This document shows, one piece after another, positions 22,974-29,912 of a stretch of DNA of 38,029 nucleotides (the first letter of the stretch is position 1; each line of letters begins with the position of its first letter). Made by a program: the position numbers and the translations under genes. Under the pieces are notes generated by a model. That model did no database searches. It saw only the letters and a list, made by a program, of their open reading frames with translations, and had not been told where the DNA came from. The DNA comes from Actinomadura sp. 6K520 (GTDB lineage Bacteria > Actinomycetota > Actinomycetes > Streptosporangiales > Streptosporangiaceae): assembly GCF_004349245.1 (NCBI RefSeq), contig NZ_SMLC01000065.1, forward strand, positions 1 through 38,029, written 5' to 3'.

Positions 22974-23675
22974 TCAGTCGGGCACCGACTGGCGGATGGC
23001 CTTGTCGACCGCCCGCTGGAACGACGTCACCAGCGACTGGATCATCAGGGGCTTCAGTTTTCCCGCCATGTCCATGAGCCGTTCCCGCTCCTCGGGGGCC
23101 CGGCCGCCCTCCCGGTACGGGCGGACGACGGTGTCCTGGAAGACCCGCTGCAGCTCGGCGGCCAGCGCGGTCGTGTGCCGGTCGACGGCCTCGTGCGAGG
23201 CGATCAGCGTGTCCAGCGGCATCGGCAGCGCGGCAAGCTCGGCGCTGATGCCGAGCAGCGCGGGGGACACGACCCGGACGGCATCGTCCGAGACGGACTC
23301 GACGACGCCCAGGGCCTCCAGCCGTTTCAGCAGCTCGTCGTCCAGGTGCCGCCCGGCGCGCCGGTCCAGCTCGTGCCGGTCGAGGTCCTCGGGGCGCTCC
23401 GGCGCCCACGGGGACAGCAGGGCGCGCTGCAGCGCCAGGTCCTCGGCGGGCGCGTCCAGCGGGATCCTCTGCAGGTGCTTCTCGATGGAGGCGAGCGTGA
23501 GCCCGAGCGACTGGAGTTCGCGGACGAGTTCCAGCCGCGCGAGGTGCGCGGCGCCGTACAGGCCGGTCCGGCCGCGCAGTTTCGGGGGCGGGAGCAGGCC
23601 GCGCCCGGCGTAGAACCGCACGGTCCGGACGGTGACCCCGGCGCGGGAGGCCAGCTCGTCCACGGTCAGTTCCAT
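22974..23675 (-). CDS. MerR family transcriptional regulator
   Basis: 233 residues from ATG 23675, preceded by AGGGAGG. An N-terminal winged-helix MerR domain (TVDELASRAGVTVRTVRFYA, then LLPPPKLRGRTGLYGAAHLA) is followed by LVRELQSLGLTLASIEKHLQR. The C-terminal part, about 150 residues, is helical (AALPMPLDTLIASHEAVDRH, ELQRVFQDTVVRPYREGG) and looks like the acyl-metabolism MerR regulators rather than metal sensors; no conserved effector cysteines are seen. It is divergent from the acyl-CoA dehydrogenase gene across 76 nt holding a strong palindrome, so it probably controls both genes in response to an acyl-CoA or related ligand (inference). Confidence 0.92.
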   Translation of the reverse strand: MELTVDELASRAGVTVRTVRFYAGRGLLPPPKLRGRTGLYGAAHLARLELVRELQSLGLTLASIEKHLQRIPLDAPAEDLALQRALLSPWAPERPEDLDRHELDRRAGRHLDDELLKRLEALGVVESVSDDAVRVVSPALLGISAELAALPMPLDTLIASHEAVDRHTTALAAELQRVFQDTVVRPYREGGRAPEERERLMDMAGKLKPLMIQSLVTSFQRAVDKAIRQSVPD

Positions 23676-23689
23676 CCCGCCTCCCTCTA

Positions 23690-23710
23690 TGTGACAGTGC
23701 CAGTGTTACA
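23690..23710. promoter_or_regulatory. Palindromic operator between MerR and acyl-CoA dehydrogenase genes
   Basis: A 21-bp imperfect palindrome with outer arms TGTGACA and TGTTACA and an inner CAGTG/CACTG symmetry lies 15 nt before the MerR start and 42 nt before the dehydrogenase start at 23752. It is the obvious site for the divergent MerR regulator. Confidence 0.65.
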
Positions 23711-23751
23711 TTAATCGTGTATCAGCGAGCACTTACTGAGGGAGACCGCCG

Positions 23752-24894
23752 ATGGGACGGGATATCTACACCGACGAGCACGAGGCGTTCCGCGACATGG
23801 TGCGGTCCTTCATCGAGAAGGAGATCGCCCCCCACCACGAGCAGTGGGAGAAGGACGGGATCGTCTCGCGCGAGGTGTGGCTCGCGGCCGGACGCGCGGG
23901 CCTGCTCGGCATCGACATGCCGGAGGAGTACGGGGGCGGCGGCAACGACGACTACCGCTACTACGTCATCTTCAACGAGGAGCTGGCGCGGGCGGGCGTC
24001 CACGGGCCCGGCTTCGCCGTCCACAACGACATCAACGGCGGCTACCTGCGGCAGCTCTGCAACGACGAGCAGCGGGCCCGCTGGTTCCCCGGCTACTGCT
24101 CCGGCGAGATCATCACCGCGATCGCGATGACCGAGCCCGCCGCCGGCTCCGACCTGCAGGGCATCAAGACCACCGCGGTCAAGGACGGCGACGAGTACGT
24201 CCTGAACGGCTCGAAGACCTTCATCTCCAACGGCATCCTCGCCGACCTCGTCATCGTCGTCGCCAAGACCGACCCGTCCGCCGGCGCGAGGGGCGTCAGC
24301 CTCCTGATGGTCGAGCGGGGCATGGCGGGCTTCGAGCGCGGCCGGAACCTCGACAAGGTCGGCATGCACGCGCAGGACACCGCCGAGCTGTTCTTCGACA
24401 ACGTCCGCGTCCCCAAGGAGAACCTCCTCGGCGAGGAGGGCATGGGGTTCATCTACCTGATGCAGAACCTCGCCCGCGAGCGGCTGTCCATCGGCGCGAC
24501 GGCCCTGGCCGGCGCGGAGGTCGCGTTCGAGCAGACCCTGGAGTACTGCAAGACCCGCGAGGCGTTCGGCCGTCCCATCGGCAAGTTCCAGCACAACCGC
24601 TTCACCCTCGCGGAGATGAAGACGGAGCTGACCGTCACCCGCGCCTTCACCGACGACTGCATCGTCAAGGAGGGCGAAGGCGAGCTGTCCGCCGAGGAGG
24701 CGGCGATGCTCAAGTACTGGAACACCGAGCTGCTCAAGCGGATCGTGGACCGCTGCGTCCAGCTCCACGGCGGCTACGGCTACATGACCGAGTACCCGAT
24801 CGCCAAGGCGTACCAGGACGTCCGCATCCAGACGATCTTCGGCGGCACCACCGAGATCATGAAGGAGATCGTGGGCCGCTCCCTCGGCGTCTGA
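23752..24894 (+). CDS. Acyl-CoA dehydrogenase
   Basis: 380 residues from ATG 23752, with GAGGGAG about 9 nt upstream. All ACAD parts are present: N-terminal helices, FAD-binding AIAMTEPAAGSDLQGIKTTA (about 124-142), NGSKTFISNG, and the C-terminal domain with REAFGRPIGKFQHNRF. The end reads QLHGGYGYMTEYPIAKAYQD and IFGGTTEIMKEI. The GGTTE in place of the YEGT of medium/short-chain enzymes suggests the long-chain/isovaleryl type, with the catalytic Glu in the helix around residues 260-264. It oxidises an acyl-CoA to the enoyl-CoA with ETF as acceptor. It is divergent from the MerR gene and probably under its control. Confidence 0.95.
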   Translation: MGRDIYTDEHEAFRDMVRSFIEKEIAPHHEQWEKDGIVSREVWLAAGRAGLLGIDMPEEYGGGGNDDYRYYVIFNEELARAGVHGPGFAVHNDINGGYLRQLCNDEQRARWFPGYCSGEIITAIAMTEPAAGSDLQGIKTTAVKDGDEYVLNGSKTFISNGILADLVIVVAKTDPSAGARGVSLLMVERGMAGFERGRNLDKVGMHAQDTAELFFDNVRVPKENLLGEEGMGFIYLMQNLARERLSIGATALAGAEVAFEQTLEYCKTREAFGRPIGKFQHNRFTLAEMKTELTVTRAFTDDCIVKEGEGELSAEEAAMLKYWNTELLKRIVDRCVQLHGGYGYMTEYPIAKAYQDVRIQTIFGGTTEIMKEIVGRSLGV

Positions 24895-24906
24895 TCCGGG
24901 ACCGCG

Positions 24907-25563
24907 TCAGGTCCGGTCCGCGAGGCGTTCGACCTTGGCGATGGGCCCGGCGACCAGGATGACGTCCCCGTACTGCAGGACGGTGTCGGCCGTGGCGTAG
25001 GTGAACGGCTCGTCGATCGACTTCACGCTCACCACCGTCACGCCGAACTTGGACCGCAGGCGCGTCTCGCCCAGGGGGATGCCGACGATCTCCCTGGGCG
25101 GGCGTGTCTTGATGAGCGCGAAGTCCTCGTCCACCTCGATGTAGTCGAGCATCCGGCCGCTGACCAGGTGGGCGACGCGCTCGCCCATGTCGTGCTCGGG
25201 CAGCACGATGTGGTTGGCGCCGATCCGCTCCAGGATGCGCTTGTGCTGGTGGGTGACGGCCTTGGCCCAGATGTCGTCGATCTCCAGCTCCGCCAGCAGC
25301 GAGGTCGTCAGGATGCTGGCCTCCAGGTCGCCGCCGATGGCGACCACGGCCCGGTAGAACTCGTCGACCCCGAGCTCGCGGAGCGCGTCGATGTCGGTGG
25401 CGTCGGCGGTGATGACGTGGGTGAGCCGTCCCGACAACCCCTGGACGATCTTCGGGCGGTTGTCGATGGCGAGCACCTCGGTGCCGCGCCGGGCCAGTTC
25501 CAGGGCCAGCGCGGAACCGAACCGGCCCATGCCGATCACCACGACGGGAAGATTCTCAGCCAA
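24907..25563 (-). CDS. TrkA/KtrA-type potassium channel regulatory subunit
   Basis: 218 residues from TTG 25563, supported by GGAAAGG 7 nt upstream and an 8-nt overlap with the KtrB gene. An RCK_N Rossmann fold begins VVVIGMGRFGSALALELARR with the nucleotide-binding GxGxxG (11-16) and acidic VLAIDNRP. An RCK_C domain occupies about 135-218 (EVDEDFALIKTRPPREIVGI, then VILVAGPIAKVERLADRT). It is the cytoplasmic octameric-ring subunit that binds ATP/ADP and gates the TrkH/KtrB ion pathway. The overlap means translational coupling. It is convergent with the acyl-CoA dehydrogenase, 12 nt apart. Confidence 0.95.
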   Translation of the reverse strand: MAENLPVVVIGMGRFGSALALELARRGTEVLAIDNRPKIVQGLSGRLTHVITADATDIDALRELGVDEFYRAVVAIGGDLEASILTTSLLAELEIDDIWAKAVTHQHKRILERIGANHIVLPEHDMGERVAHLVSGRMLDYIEVDEDFALIKTRPPREIVGIPLGETRLRSKFGVTVVSVKSIDEPFTYATADTVLQYGDVILVAGPIAKVERLADRT

Positions 25564-26890
25564 CGATCGGCCTTTCCACGGGGAGTTCGTAGCGGCGGGT
25601 GCGCTCGCGCAGGGCGAGCGCGGTCGCGAAGGTGAGGGGGCCGATGCGCCCGACGAACATCAGCACGACGAGCAGCACCTTCCCGCCCGGGGGCAGCTCG
25701 GCGGTGATCCCACTGGACAGTCCCACGGTGCCGAACGCCGACACGACCTCGAACAGCACACGCTCCAGCGTATGGGACGTCATCACGAGCAGGGCGAACG
25801 TCCCCGCGGTGACCATGGCGATGCCGAGCAGCACGATCGAGATCGCCTGGCGCTGGGTCCCGTCGGGCAGCCGGCGGTGCCCCACGTTCACGTGCGCCTC
25901 GCCGCGCATCTCGGCCCACAGCACGAACCCCAGCAGCCCGAACGTGGTGACCTTGATGCCGCCCGCGGTTCCGGCGCTGCCGCCGCCGATGAACATCAGC
26001 ACGTCGGTGACCAGCCAGCTCTCGGGGCGCATCTGGGCGATGTCGACGGCGTTGAGCCCGCCGCTGCGGGGCATCACGGCCATCATGAAGCCGTTCGGCA
26101 GCCGGGCGGACTCGGGCAGCGCGCCCAGGGTGCCCGGATTGTTCCACTCGGCCGCCGACAGCAGCAGCGTCCCGACCGTCAGCAGCACCACCGTGGCGGT
26201 CACGGTGACGCGCGTGAGGATCGACCAGCCCCGCGGCCGCCGCCAGTCCCGGGCCAGCTCGAACACCACCGGGAAGCCGAGCCCGCCCAGGAGGACCGCC
26301 GCGCAGACGGTCAGGATGATCCACGGATCGCCCGCGAACCGCGTGAAGCTGTCCGGCCACATCGTGAACCCGGCGTTGTTGAACGCCGAGACCCCGTGGA
26401 ACACGCCCAGATACGCGGCGCGGCCGGGGGACTCGCCGTAGCCGATGTGGAACCGTGAGGTGAGCACCGCCGCCACGACGGCCTCGGACGCCAGGCTGAA
26501 GACCACCACCCGCCGGACCACCCGGCGCACGTCCGTCATCCGCAGGGTCTTGGTCTCCACCTGGGCCGCCAGCCGCGCCCGGAGCCCCACCCGGCGTGAC
26601 AGCAGGATCGCGAACAGGGTCGCCAGCGTCATCAGGCCCAGCCCGCCCACCTGGATGAGCCCGAGGATGACGACGTCGCCGAACAGCGTCCAGTGCGAGC
26701 CGGTGTCGACGACGACCAGCCCGGTGACGCACACCGCCGACGTGGCGGTGAACAGCGCGTCCACCAGCGAGGCCGAGCCGGGCTCGGCCGTGGCCACCGG
26801 CAGCGACAGCAGCAGCGTCCCCGTGAGGATCGTGACCAGGAACCCGGTGGCCACGATCTGCGCGGGATGCTGGAACCGTTCGAGGAACAC
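25556..26890 (-). CDS. TrkH/KtrB family potassium transporter
   Basis: 444 residues from GTG 26890, chosen because it gives the usual family length. GTG 26971, which has TAGGGG 7 nt upstream, would add 27 residues; the start is uncertain. Ten or more membrane segments and four pore-loop-like repeats are visible, for example FTATSAVCVTGLVVVDTGSH, AFNNAGFTMWPDSF and MFIGGGSAGTAGGIKVTTFG, which carry the selectivity-filter glycines of TrkH/KtrB. It imports K+ or Na+/K+ across the membrane. The stop overlaps the KtrA start by 8 nt, so the two form one unit. Confidence 0.93.
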   Translation of the reverse strand: MFLERFQHPAQIVATGFLVTILTGTLLLSLPVATAEPGSASLVDALFTATSAVCVTGLVVVDTGSHWTLFGDVVILGLIQVGGLGLMTLATLFAILLSRRVGLRARLAAQVETKTLRMTDVRRVVRRVVVFSLASEAVVAAVLTSRFHIGYGESPGRAAYLGVFHGVSAFNNAGFTMWPDSFTRFAGDPWIILTVCAAVLLGGLGFPVVFELARDWRRPRGWSILTRVTVTATVVLLTVGTLLLSAAEWNNPGTLGALPESARLPNGFMMAVMPRSGGLNAVDIAQMRPESWLVTDVLMFIGGGSAGTAGGIKVTTFGLLGFVLWAEMRGEAHVNVGHRRLPDGTQRQAISIVLLGIAMVTAGTFALLVMTSHTLERVLFEVVSAFGTVGLSSGITAELPPGGKVLLVVLMFVGRIGPLTFATALALRERTRRYELPVERPIVG

Positions 26891-27030
26891 CGTCCCCCAC
26901 GGCCGCGACCTACGCCCCCCGACCAGCGCGCACCCCCCGAGTCCAGAACTGCCTTGGACATACCACCACACCTCAGCCCCTACCGGGATACGGGCTTCAG
27001 GAACTCCTCAGTGGTGAGCGGGGGACCGTC

Positions 27031-27411
27031 CTATGCCCATCCCCCGTAGGGAACGGTGAGGACCTCCATGGCGTGCCCGCCGGGGTCGGTGAAGTAGACA
27101 CCCCGCCCGCCGTCACGCGTGTTGATCTCCCCCACCCCGGAGCCGTCCGGGTGGGCGTGGTAGCGGGCGCCGGATTCCTTGATCCTGGCGAAGATGGCGT
27201 CGAACTCCTCGTCCGGCACCAGGAAGGCGCAGTGCTGGGAACGGAAGTCGTCGGAGTCCATGAAGTCGAGCGTGACCCCGTTCTCGGTCGTCACCGGGAT
27301 GAACGGCCCCGTCTGGTCGCCCGCCTCAAGCCCCAGGATGCGCGCGAGGAACTCGGCGGACGTCTTCTTGTCCCTCGCCGGGACGATGATGTGGTCGAGC
27401 CGGATGGACAT
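27031..27411 (-). CDS. VOC family (glyoxalase/dioxygenase fold) protein
   Basis: 126 residues from ATG 27411, with GGGAGGG 4 nt upstream. A single VOC unit, beginning MSIRLDHIIVPARDKKTSAE (His7 as probable metal ligand), with FMDSDDFRSQHCAFLVPDEEFDAI in the middle and a closing GRGVYFTDPGGHAMEVLTVPYGG containing the C-terminal Glu ligand. Members bind a divalent metal and isomerise or open small substrates, or act as antibiotic-binding proteins; the substrate here is unknown. It stands alone after the TA module on the same strand. Confidence 0.92.
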   Translation of the reverse strand: MSIRLDHIIVPARDKKTSAEFLARILGLEAGDQTGPFIPVTTENGVTLDFMDSDDFRSQHCAFLVPDEEFDAIFARIKESGARYHAHPDGSGVGEINTRDGGRGVYFTDPGGHAMEVLTVPYGGWA

Positions 27412-27495
27412 GCACCCTCCCCGTGAACGCGACCCGGCCGTTCCGGGCCTCTCCCCACGAGCGTGCTCCCTCAACCCCACTTGAGGTCAACCGTG

Positions 27496-27765
27496 TCAGG
27501 TTCTCCGCCTGAGCTGTTCCAGCCCGCCCACCGCGTCGCCGAAGACGCGCCGCAGGACGTCCTCGCCGCGCTGGTCGCCGGCGCCCGCGGCGATGATCGT
27601 CTGCACGGCCGGATACCCGCGCAGCCCGACCTCCGTCGGCCGTCCCGCGGAGATGATCGTGTAGATCTCGCGGACCGGATAGGTGTGCACGGCCTTGACC
27701 CACTCGGCGAGCCCGCCGGCGCCCTCGCCCGCCAGGAGGCCGCCGACTACGCCCTCGTCGCGCAC
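27496..27765 (-). CDS. Unrecognised small protein, possibly remnant of a longer gene
   Basis: 89 residues from GTG 27765, beginning MRDEGVVGGLLAGEGAGGLA and including VHTYPVREIYTIISAGRPTE. Third positions are strongly G/C, and coding-like sequence continues in the same frame upstream (ETYLGWIELA) up to the stop of the Doc gene at 27820, with no start codon or ribosome site. This suggests either a gene starting at GTG 27765 without a good site, or a longer gene whose 5' part was lost or replaced by the toxin-antitoxin module. I do not recognise the family. Confidence 0.45.
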   Translation of the reverse strand: MRDEGVVGGLLAGEGAGGLAEWVKAVHTYPVREIYTIISAGRPTEVGLRGYPAVQTIIAAGAGDQRGEDVLRRVFGDAVGGLEQLRRRT

Positions 27766-27819
27766 CGCCAGCTCGATCCAGCCCAGATAGGTCTCGTGAG
27801 TCCTCGCCTCGGGCCGCCA

Positions 27820-28215
27820 TCAGGGGCGGACGTGGGGTCGAACGAGCGGCTCGATCCGCTTCGCAATGGCCGGAACGTCGTCGAGGACGTGCGTTGCGAT
27901 GTCCAGCACGGTCGTGAAGAGCTCGTCCTCGGTCGCGGGATCGAACCGCGCCCCGTTGAGCTTGAGGAAAACATCGGTCGCGGCGAACGCCACGCGTTTG
28001 TTCCCGTCTGTGAACGGGCGTGACGTAGTGAGCGAATGCAGAAGCGCGGCGGCCTTTTCCAGCAGGGTGGGGTAGGGGTCCATGCCGAACGCCGTCGTGG
28101 ACGGCCTGGCGGCGGCGGAGGCGACCAGGCCGAAGTCGCGAACGTTGAGGTTCTCGTCCACGATCCGGCGGCCGATGGCGATGATCTCTTCGGCGGTCAG
28201 GTACCGCACGCTCAC
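27820..28215 (-). CDS. Doc-type Fic toxin lacking the signature histidine
   Basis: 131 residues from GTG 28215, overlapping the antitoxin stop as GTGA. The Doc/Fic fold is visible, with YLTAEEIIAIGRRIVDENLN, helices LLEKAAALLHSL and the motif SRPFTDGNKRVAFAATDVFL. Doc enzymes carry HxFxDANKR; here the His is Arg66 (codon CGC), while Phe68, Asp70, Asn72, Lys73 and Arg74 are kept. CGC differs from a His codon by one base. Fic proteins use this His as the catalytic base for nucleotidyl or phosphoryl transfer to targets such as EF-Tu, so activity is doubtful. It forms a pair with the RHH antitoxin. Confidence 0.88.
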   Translation of the reverse strand: MSVRYLTAEEIIAIGRRIVDENLNVRDFGLVASAAARPSTTAFGMDPYPTLLEKAAALLHSLTTSRPFTDGNKRVAFAATDVFLKLNGARFDPATEDELFTTVLDIATHVLDDVPAIAKRIEPLVRPHVRP

Positions 28216-28415
28216 GCGTCGCCCAGCCGGTCCAGAAGGCTCCGGTGCTCCTCGCCGGTCTCGTCGGCGAGCTGCAGGACGTGGGCGAGTTCGCGACGCT
28301 GCCGGTACTCCTCCAGCGCGGTGATGAGAACCGCGTTCTTGGACCGATGTTCGCTTGAGGCGACCTCTTCAAGCCATGCGTCGAGTTCGGCGGGAAGACG
28401 TGCTGCGAAGGCCAC
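28212..28415 (-). CDS. Ribbon-helix-helix antitoxin
   Basis: 67 residues from GTG 28415, chosen because AGGAGAG lies 5 nt upstream; an ATG at 28475 would read through the operator palindrome. The RHH fold is visible as ribbon MAFAARL, helix PAELDAWLEEVASSE and helix SKNAVLITALEEYRQ. The C-terminus, HVLQLADETGEEHRSLLDRLGDA, is the probable toxin-binding part. It should bind the inverted repeat at 28431-28458 just before its start and repress the operon. Its stop overlaps the toxin start as GTGA. Confidence 0.82.
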   Translation of the reverse strand: MAFAARLPAELDAWLEEVASSEHRSKNAVLITALEEYRQRRELAHVLQLADETGEEHRSLLDRLGDA

Positions 28416-28430
28416 GTCGACTCTCCTCAC

Positions 28431-28458
28431 ACCATCGGCGACTAGTACCGCCGATGGT
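28431..28458. promoter_or_regulatory. Perfect inverted repeat, TA operator
   Basis: ACCATCGGCG (28431-28440), eight bases ACTAGTAC, then CGCCGATGGT (28449-28458) form a perfect 10-bp inverted repeat 16 nt upstream of the antitoxin start. A smaller GGTAC symmetry overlaps its distal arm. This is the expected position of the autoregulatory site of the antitoxin. Confidence 0.75.
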
Positions 28459-28539
28459 ACCAAGCGTGGAATCACCGGTGCTCTCTAGGGCAGAGTCAGG
28501 ACACTTGCGGCACGCCGGCCCGTGTCTGACGGTCGGCGC

Positions 28540-29100
28540 TCAGGGGCGGCCGTGGATGTCGTAGGTGTTGAGCAGGGCGCCGGAGGCGAACCTTCGAGTG
28601 TCGGTGAGCCGGAGATCCTGCTGCGGATACGTCCCGTTGAACAGTGGCTTGCCGCCGCCCAGGAGGGCGGGATTGATCAGAAGCCGCAGCTCGTCCAGGA
28701 CGCCGAGGCGGATGGCGGCGGTGGCGGCCTGGCCGCCGGCGAAGAGGGCGAGGTCGCGGCCCTCCTGGCTCTTGAGGTCGGTGAGGGCTGCCGCCGGGTC
28801 GTCGCCGAGCGGGTGGGAGTTGTGCCACTCGGTGTCGCGGAGGGTGCGCGACAGGACGTACTTCGGCAGCTCGTGCATCCGGCGCCGCTGCGTGGACGAG
28901 ACCTCCTCGCCGGCCGTCGGCCAGTAGGCGGCGAGCTGCTCGAAGGCCGTCCGGCCGAAGACCATCCCGTCGATCGACTCCAGCACCCCGTCCATGTGCG
29001 CCTGGAACTCCTCGTCGGCGAACCGCCAGTCGATGTCGCCCGCCGGGTCGGTGATGTAACCGTCGATCGACACGTTGATGTGCAGGAACAGACGCCTCAC
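28540..29100 (-). CDS. Dihydrofolate reductase/RibD C-terminal-like family protein
   Basis: 186 residues from GTG 29100, with AGGAGA 4 nt upstream. The family signature is clear: MRRLFLHINVSIDGYITDPA at the start, MVFGRTAFEQLAAYWP, KYVLSRTLRDTEWHNS, LALFAGGQAATAAIRLGVLD and LLINPALLGGGKPLF at the C-terminus. This is the stand-alone DHFR-like/RibD reductase, NADPH-dependent but with an unknown substrate; it is not the essential FolA. It is divergent from the TetR gene across 110 nt with two identical-armed operators, so it is probably the regulated target. Confidence 0.93.
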   Translation of the reverse strand: MRRLFLHINVSIDGYITDPAGDIDWRFADEEFQAHMDGVLESIDGMVFGRTAFEQLAAYWPTAGEEVSSTQRRRMHELPKYVLSRTLRDTEWHNSHPLGDDPAAALTDLKSQEGRDLALFAGGQAATAAIRLGVLDELRLLINPALLGGGKPLFNGTYPQQDLRLTDTRRFASGALLNTYDIHGRP

Positions 29101-29125
29101 GGGGTCTCCTCGGGTTGCAGGGACG

Positions 29126-29151
29126 ACTTTTTGAATGGCTGACCAAAAAGT
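29126..29151. promoter_or_regulatory. TetR operator copy 1
   Basis: ACTTTTTG, ten bases, CAAAAAGT: a 26-bp palindrome with perfect 8-bp arms, 25 nt before the DHFR-like start at 29100. The arms are the same as at 29171-29196. A-tracts are rare here, which makes the site stand out. Confidence 0.75.
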
Positions 29152-29170
29152 ACTACCCGGCACACGCTAC

Positions 29171-29196
29171 ACTTTTTGAACGCCATGTCAAAAAGT
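29171..29196. promoter_or_regulatory. TetR operator copy 2
   Basis: A second ACTTTTTG, ten bases, CAAAAAGT palindrome, 45 bp from copy 1 and 14 nt before the TetR start at 29211. With copy 1 it fits autoregulation plus repression of the divergent reductase gene. Confidence 0.75.
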
Positions 29197-29210
29197 CGTA
29201 CGATGCAGCC

Positions 29211-29822
29211 ATGTCACGAACCGGACGGCCGCGCTCCTTCGATGACGACCAGGTCATCGGGAGCGCCCTCGATCTCTTCTGGCGGCGCGGCTACGCGGCC
29301 ACATCGCTCCGCGACCTCAAGGAGGATCTCGGTGTGCTGCCGGGCAGCGTGTACGCCGCATACGGCAGCAAGCACGCCCTGTTCCTCCGTGCGCTGGGGC
29401 GTTACGCGGACGCCGCCCGCGAACAGGCCGACGAGATGGCCGCCGAGGGCGCCGTCCTGCCCCGCATCCGGGCGCTTCTCCTCGACGTCCTCCAGGCCGC
29501 GCGGGCGACTCCCGGACGCGGCTGCATGCTGGGCAACACCGCGGCCGAACTGCTCCCCGAGGACGAGGCCGCGGGCCGTCTGGTGCACGGGGGCTTCGCC
29601 GCGCTGGAGGGCGGACTGACGCAGGCCCTCCAGGCCGCGCAGCGGTCCGGCGAGGTCCGCCCCGGCATCGACTGCGGAGCCCAGGCGCGACTCCTGCTCG
29701 GGCTCATGCAGGGCCTCCACGTCCTCGCCCGCGCCGAAACCGACCCCTTCCGCCTCGCCGATGCCGTCGACGCCGCCCTCGCCGCACTGACCGACCACTC
29801 CGGGACCGGCCAGGGGGCCTAG
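29211..29822 (+). CDS. TetR/AcrR family transcriptional regulator
   Basis: 203 residues from ATG 29211. The N-terminal HTH is typical (FDDDQVIGSALDLFWRRGYA, then TSLRDLKEDLGVLPGSVYAA and YGSKHALFLRAL). The C-terminal part (RIRALLLDVLQAARATPGRG, CMLGNTAAELLPEDEAAG) is like the TetR_C_16/YcdC-type regulators that often sense small hydrophobic compounds and sit next to reductases or dehydrogenases. One cysteine in RGCMLGN follows a pattern common to that group. It should bind the two palindromes at 29126 and 29171 and repress both itself and the divergent DHFR-like gene. Confidence 0.93.
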   Translation: MSRTGRPRSFDDDQVIGSALDLFWRRGYAATSLRDLKEDLGVLPGSVYAAYGSKHALFLRALGRYADAAREQADEMAAEGAVLPRIRALLLDVLQAARATPGRGCMLGNTAAELLPEDEAAGRLVHGGFAALEGGLTQALQAAQRSGEVRPGIDCGAQARLLLGLMQGLHVLARAETDPFRLADAVDAALAALTDHSGTGQGA

Positions 29823-29912
29823 CGGCTTCGACCTCCCGCGCGGCAGTGGGCCGGGCGCACGTCGATCATGCGGGCCGCGCCGTCCGGCCGCGGCACTCCG
29901 GTCCGCCGCGGG

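Noticed and set aside
29823..29912. Possible terminator hairpin between the TetR and kinase genes
   Set aside because: Several short GC inverted repeats are present (for example CCGCGG pairs), but none gives a stem clearly better than chance at this base composition.
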